From Diadema setosum (lineage: Eukaryota; Echinodermata; Echinoidea; Diadematoida; Diadematidae), in assembly GCA_033980235.1 (NCBI GenBank), contig CM067067.1, forward strand, positions 15,496,401 through 15,560,400: a stretch of 64,000 bases of DNA. The letters are read 5' to 3'. This document shows, piece after piece, positions 61,692-64,000 of the stretch. The position numbers and the translations under genes were made by a program. The notes under the pieces were generated by a model. The model searched no databases and was not told the DNA's origin. It was given only the letters and a program-made list of their open reading frames with translations. The first letter of the stretch is position 1; each line of letters starts with the position of its first letter.

Positions 61692-63554
61692 CATATATTA
61701 TACAAATATTCAATGTTTTTGAGTGCGACGGTTCCGAATATTACAGAGCGTGCAAGTTTAACCGTTCTATTCAACGACTCGAAGCGGAGTTGAATAGAAC
61801 GGTTAAACTTGTACCGAATGTAATATTCGGTACCGTCGCACGAATGATAAACATTGAATATTTGTTTTATACAACACATGATATCGAAATATTTAGGCAT
61901 GGCCTACAGTTTGGACCAAAAATAGATATGTTTTAACCCTAAATAGGTAGATCGAGATCTACGTATGCGAAAGCCTACGCCTAACGTTAGGCCAACGAGT
62001 GTACTGCCACTGGCTCGATCTCTGGTAGGCCCCCTAGGTCTTGAAAAGGGTCTAACTAAACCCTATATAGCTAGGTCTAGAGAGTTTGCTTACCTCTATT
62101 CAAAGCATACTGTATTTGATCACTTTCTTAGTATTTGCTGCTGCATTTCACTCATGATTAGCAATGCGCTGAGATCCTCATCAGAGACGAGAACAAAGCT
62201 CGGGTGAAAAGAGGTAGGTCTACGTAGCCATGATAACGTAGTGGCATGGCCGTGCGACGTGCGTAGGTGACCGGTGGTGGTATGGTACACATAAACGGTT
62301 GTTGCGTGCTGGCGCAGCGAAAACCCTACGGGTGCGCGTATGCATTGAAATGCCAGCTAGCTGTACGCATACGATACACAAGTTCAGTGTGTCCTAGGGT
62401 CTATTGCACTGCCGGCTCGCTTGTACCGTTCAATAGTCGACTATTGCACTGCCATTGAGTGTGAGCGTTGGATAGCCGATTCCTCTGAATGTCATGTGAC
62501 CAGCATTTATCCAATCAGATGGCAAGATTCCATACATGTGTTGTATAAATATACTTATATAACGCCTGAAGAGATCCTTGTAATTTGATTGGTTGTTTGA
62601 CATTGATTATTCGGCCCATTGCACTATGACGTCATCATCCGTGCAATTTTGGATCCATACGATTTGCTTCATTGCACGCTCACTGAGAGCCCGGCATACT
62701 GCGCGTATAATATTATACACTTGTGTTTTGCAGCGTATGTATTCGACAGCGCGCTACCTAGCGTAAAGCGCTAAGTGAGCACTCTCGCGATCTCAAATTC
62801 TCTATTGTTTCTAGATAAATAAAACATGAAAGGACAAGGATCTCTTTCAGGCGTTATATAAAACAAATAATAAATGTTTTTCATTCACGTAATGGACAGA
62901 ATATTTCATTCGGTGAAAGATGAAATGTTTGATGCATTCAACTCGGCTGCGCCTCGTTGAATGGATCATTTCATCTTTCACCTCATGAAATATTCTGTCC
63001 ATTGCACTCATAAACATTCATTATTTGTATAATATACATATATATATATATAATAAGAGGTTATCACTGGGTCAGAGTTTCAGAAGTCAGGGTGACTGGG
63101 ATGAAAAATAAGAATGTTTTCAAAAATCGAAACAAATAAAACTGAACGAGGATGCATGATTGGGCGCCCAAGGAAGTAGAATGAAAGAAAAATGCATGCA
63201 TACAGTCTACACAGGTGAACTTGTTAAGCGAGTTGTAATGTATTGGAAATACATTGCTGCATTCCTGGAAAATATGAGTCTCTTATGCAATCATTCTTTT
63301 TAAGTGTAAATATCATGTTTTGTGTCCCCACTCGTCTCTCTCTCTCTCTCTCTCTACTTTTGATATGTGTTTTCCATTTGTCGTTCAGGAGAATTTATAG
63401 CGGGAACGCTGGATACGGACGAAACGTGCGAGTGCAAATCGCCGTGTATATTCGAGAACTACCCGTTCACGGCAACCCAGTCCAAATTGCGTTCTCCTTT
63501 TCTGGAGAAGCAGTACAGCAATTCGTCGAACAATTTCACCACAGAATACATCGA
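46853..63554 (+). CDS. ASIC-like DEG/ENaC cation channel subunit (5' part; continues past window)
   Basis: Exons: 46853-47174, 53715-53881, 54876-55014, 56203-56393, 61283-61493, 63389-63554; all junction phases agree. About 398 residues are seen. Order: His-Gly gating motif (residues 21-22), TM1 (about 36-60), FPAITVCN (79-86), finger/thumb region, GNCFTFN (184-190), LGFSVAPG, the [13 protein letters not shown] cysteine-rich palm/thumb segment, and CECKSPC (357-363). These are DEG/ENaC hallmarks, and the VTKID and CRI.CETR blocks are closest to acid-sensing ion channels. Such subunits form trimeric Na+ channels in the plasma membrane of neurons and epithelia. N-glycosylation sequons occur at NWT, NMT, NSS and NFT. 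TM2 and the selectivity filter lie beyond 64000. Confidence 0.92.
47295..47353 (+). repeat. (GT)n then (TC)n microsatellite
   Basis: A run of about 16 GT units is followed by TCTC repeats, 0.1 kb into intron 1. Confidence 0.95.
47354..53714. other. ASIC-like intron 1, no further gene seen
   Basis: A 6.5-kb intron (47175-53714) with A- and T-runs, a poly-T/poly-G block near 49140-49180, a (CA)n near 50346-50372, a (TTTTTG)n near 51205-51240, (TA)n near 51017-51048, (TC)n near 52090-52124 and one TTAA MITE. No exon with family similarity was recognised inside it. Confidence 0.6.
48156..48792. mobile_element. 637-bp TTAA MITE, AGGGGAATTCCAG type
   Basis: Starts AGGGGAATTCCAGTCCCAAA and ends TGGGTTTCCCCT; TTAA lies outside both ends (48152-48155, 48793-48796). 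The halves are partly complementary (ATAACTTCCTTATTTTT / AAAAATAAGGAAGTGAT). A partial relative lies in the RNF32 intron at 22600-23080. Confidence 0.75.
53715..53881 (+). CDS. ASIC-like exon 2: extracellular finger region
   Basis: Follows TTATTTTTCAG and ends before GTAGGC. It encodes residues 108-163, including [20 protein letters not shown] and [12 protein letters not shown]. The GHQIED..LS-type segment is conserved in ASIC/ENaC. Two N-glycosylation sequons (NWT, NMT). Enters in phase 1, leaves in phase 0. Confidence 0.92.
54592..54770. repeat. (TA)n microsatellite
   Basis: About 180 bp of TA repeats with occasional TG and ATT interruptions in intron 2. Confidence 0.95.
54876..55014 (+). 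CDS. ASIC-like exon 3: GNCFTFN segment
   Basis: Follows a pyrimidine-rich tract and CCAAAG; ends before GTACAG. It encodes residues 164-209: [12 protein letters not shown]…, then [10 protein letters not shown] and [18 protein letters not shown] is a near-universal DEG/ENaC signature. Phase 0 in, phase 1 out. Confidence 0.93.
55128..55250. repeat. foldback around a (TA)n core
   Basis: GGCAGCTTCAGATCTGCGACGC at the left pairs with GTGTCGCAGATCTAAAGTGCC at the right, with TA repeats between. Confidence 0.7.
56203..56393 (+). CDS. ASIC-like exon 4: palm/beta-ball region
   Basis: Follows CCTTTTCAG; ends CAT before GTACGG. It encodes residues 210-273: [32 protein letters not shown] and [20 protein letters not shown]. 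The GLGF/LGFxVAPG block is conserved in ASICs. Phase 1 in, phase 0 out. Confidence 0.93.
56420..56485 (+). repeat. (CAATT)n pentanucleotide repeat
   Basis: About 12 tandem TTCAA/CAATT units just after the exon 4 donor. Confidence 0.95.
56532..59634. mobile_element. 3.1-kb tandemly structured repeat element
   Basis: Left end TTAAGGTGATCCGA, right end TCGGATCACCTAATTAA (imperfect inverted repeats). The interior has three diverged tandem units, each with paired blocks such as CCTTTGACCCTAATTTAC, CAAGATGG…TCCGATCAAG, TTGAGTTATTGCAAAGAAAG and AAGATAAGCTTTAATTTCA. Landmarks recur at about 56720/56875, 57285/57440 and 58078/58228. There is no coding sequence; it is reminiscent in design of the 160-bp-unit elements in RNF32. 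It fills most of intron 4. Confidence 0.7.
60086..60695. mobile_element. 610-bp foldback element
   Basis: TAATAGGGAG at the left end pairs with CTCCCTATTA at the right. Inner arms pair over long stretches: CTTGTGCGCATGATCA, GAAACGTCCCGTCCTGGGGA, CAGCCAGCCAATCAGCGATC, AGGAAAGCGAAACTGCTTA and GGGGACGGGAGT, each with its complement on the other side of a centre near 60,390-60,410. The open frames on both strands arise from the GC-rich arms. Confidence 0.85.
61283..61493 (+). CDS. ASIC-like exon 5: cysteine-rich thumb
   Basis: Follows CATCTTTCAG; ends CTCA before GTATGG. It encodes residues 274-343: [17 protein letters not shown]…, [40 protein letters not shown] and ECAHSTL. Cysteines follow the ASIC disulfide ladder pattern. 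The PPW…C motif of ASIC1 reads PPF here. Markedly GC-rich compared with the introns. Phase 0 in, phase 1 out. Confidence 0.93.
61536..61690. repeat. (CTAT)n and (TA)n microsatellite
   Basis: CTAT units then two TA runs separated by about 20 bp. Simple sequence. Confidence 0.95.
61703..61864. repeat. foldback with shared apex (copy 2)
   Basis: Arms begin CAAATATTCAATGTTT and run through GTGCGACGGTTCCGAATATT and AAGTTTAACCGTTCTATTCA, each matched by its complement. The apex is CAACGACTCGAAGCGGAGTTG. Confidence 0.85.
61866..62546. mobile_element. TATACAACACATG-ended element
   Basis: TTATACAACACATG near 61868 pairs with CATGTGTTGTATAA near 62535. Its interior includes a short inverted pair (CTATTGCACTGCC / GTCGACTATTGCACTGCC is a direct repeat). 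Same end type as 33467-33840. Confidence 0.5.
62553..62862. mobile_element. about 310-bp element with CGCCTGAAGAGATCC termini
   Basis: TTATATAACGCCTGAAGAGA at the left pairs with the right-end sequence CTCTTTCAGGCGTTATATAA. It abuts the next foldback. Confidence 0.65.
62863..63029. repeat. foldback with shared apex (copy 3)
   Basis: The left arm ACAAATAATAAATGTTT…, AATGGACAGAATATTTCAT and GAAAGATGAAATG pairs with the right arm. The apex is TTCAACTCGGCTGCGCCTCGTTGAA. Confidence 0.85.
63060..63300 (+). repeat. partial copy of the AGGGGACCTCTG MITE family
   Basis: Shares ATGTTTTCAAAA, GCATGCAT, CTACACAGGTGAACTTGTTA and the TACA…TGCTGCATTC…GAAAATATGAG order with 26860-27324. Confidence 0.6.
63389..63554 (+). 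CDS. ASIC-like exon 6: CxCxxxC segment
   Basis: Follows TTGTCGTTCAG; ends before GTAAGA. It encodes residues 344-398: [27 protein letters not shown] and [26 protein letters not shown] matches the DEG/ENaC C-x-C-x3-C signature, and the following TEYIE precedes, in ASICs, the short segment leading to TM2. Ends in phase 2; the next exon is outside the window. Confidence 0.92.
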
Positions 63555-64000
63555 GTAAGAGAACATTTCCTTGGAACATATCTTTGTCTAGAATGGGTCG
63601 TGATTTCCAGAGGCAACAAAAATCACAAATGTTGTTTTATGCCATACACCTGAATGTCGTGTCATCTTAAATTGTAGATTGTCTAATTTCATGGTCGGAG
63701 CGGACGTCATTTTAGTGTCATATCAAATTGTCGAAAAAATAGGGAATGTTATTTAAAACGCTATACGTGATAATTTCTTTTTTATTAAAAGATGAAAAAA
63801 ATCTTAAAAAGAAAAAAGACGCAAACACTTGCAACTACAAATAAACATACTCTCGCGGTGGATGTGCGTATTTCAAGCTAAGTTCAAAAATTGTATACAC
63901 ACATACACACACATAATGCGACATAATGTAATATCATATAATAGGGCATGATCATGAATGCACATGCTGGATTATATGCACGACAAATTTAACGCATGAT
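63555..64000. other. ASIC-like intron 6, start only
   Basis: AT-rich sequence with A-runs and a short (ACACAT)n near 63900. No exon is seen before the window ends. Confidence 0.6.

Overview
The window is animal genomic DNA: AT-rich, intron-rich, and full of microsatellites, poly-G/poly-C runs and short inverted-repeat transposons, with one 200-N assembly gap. Gene content and repeat style point to a marine deuterostome invertebrate. An echinoderm, probably a sea urchin, is my best guess, but that is inference and no species-specific marker was seen.

Two protein-coding genes can be rebuilt exon by exon, with consistent splice phases. (1) On the minus strand, from 43464 down to 22273, lies an RNF32-type E3 ligase gene: a C3H2C3 RING, an IQ motif and a second C-terminal RING. 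Seven coding exons were found. The linker between the IQ motif and the second RING (about 60-70 residues in relatives) was not found and may lie in the N gap. (2) On the plus strand, from 46853 to beyond the right edge, lies an ASIC-like DEG/ENaC cation channel gene. Six coding exons give about 398 residues, from the N-terminal His-Gly motif through TM1 and most of the extracellular domain; TM2 and the C-terminus lie past the window. The two genes are divergent, with about 3.4 kb between start codons.

Layout: 1-22,272 is gene-poor and holds a tRNA-derived SINE, several foldback/MITE elements, a 1.1-kb TA-flanked element, a 0.5-kb polypurine tract, and two GC-rich islands with coding-like composition that I cannot assign. 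22,273-43,464 is RNF32, with introns packed with transposons: two copies of an element carrying four X-box-like palindromes each, one of them split by a 780-bp TTAA insertion; a tandem pair of TTAA MITEs; a 1.03-kb element with a degenerate THAP domain; and a 1.05-kb element next to the first coding exon. 43,465-46,852 is the intergenic region. 46,853-64,000 is the ASIC-like gene, with a 3.1-kb tandemly structured element and several foldbacks in its introns.

No prokaryotic-style system, CRISPR array, rRNA or intact tRNA gene was seen. The most unusual material is the mobile-element layer: natural empty/filled insertion sites, periodic RFX-type motifs inside introns of a RING gene, and families of foldbacks that share an apex but not arms.
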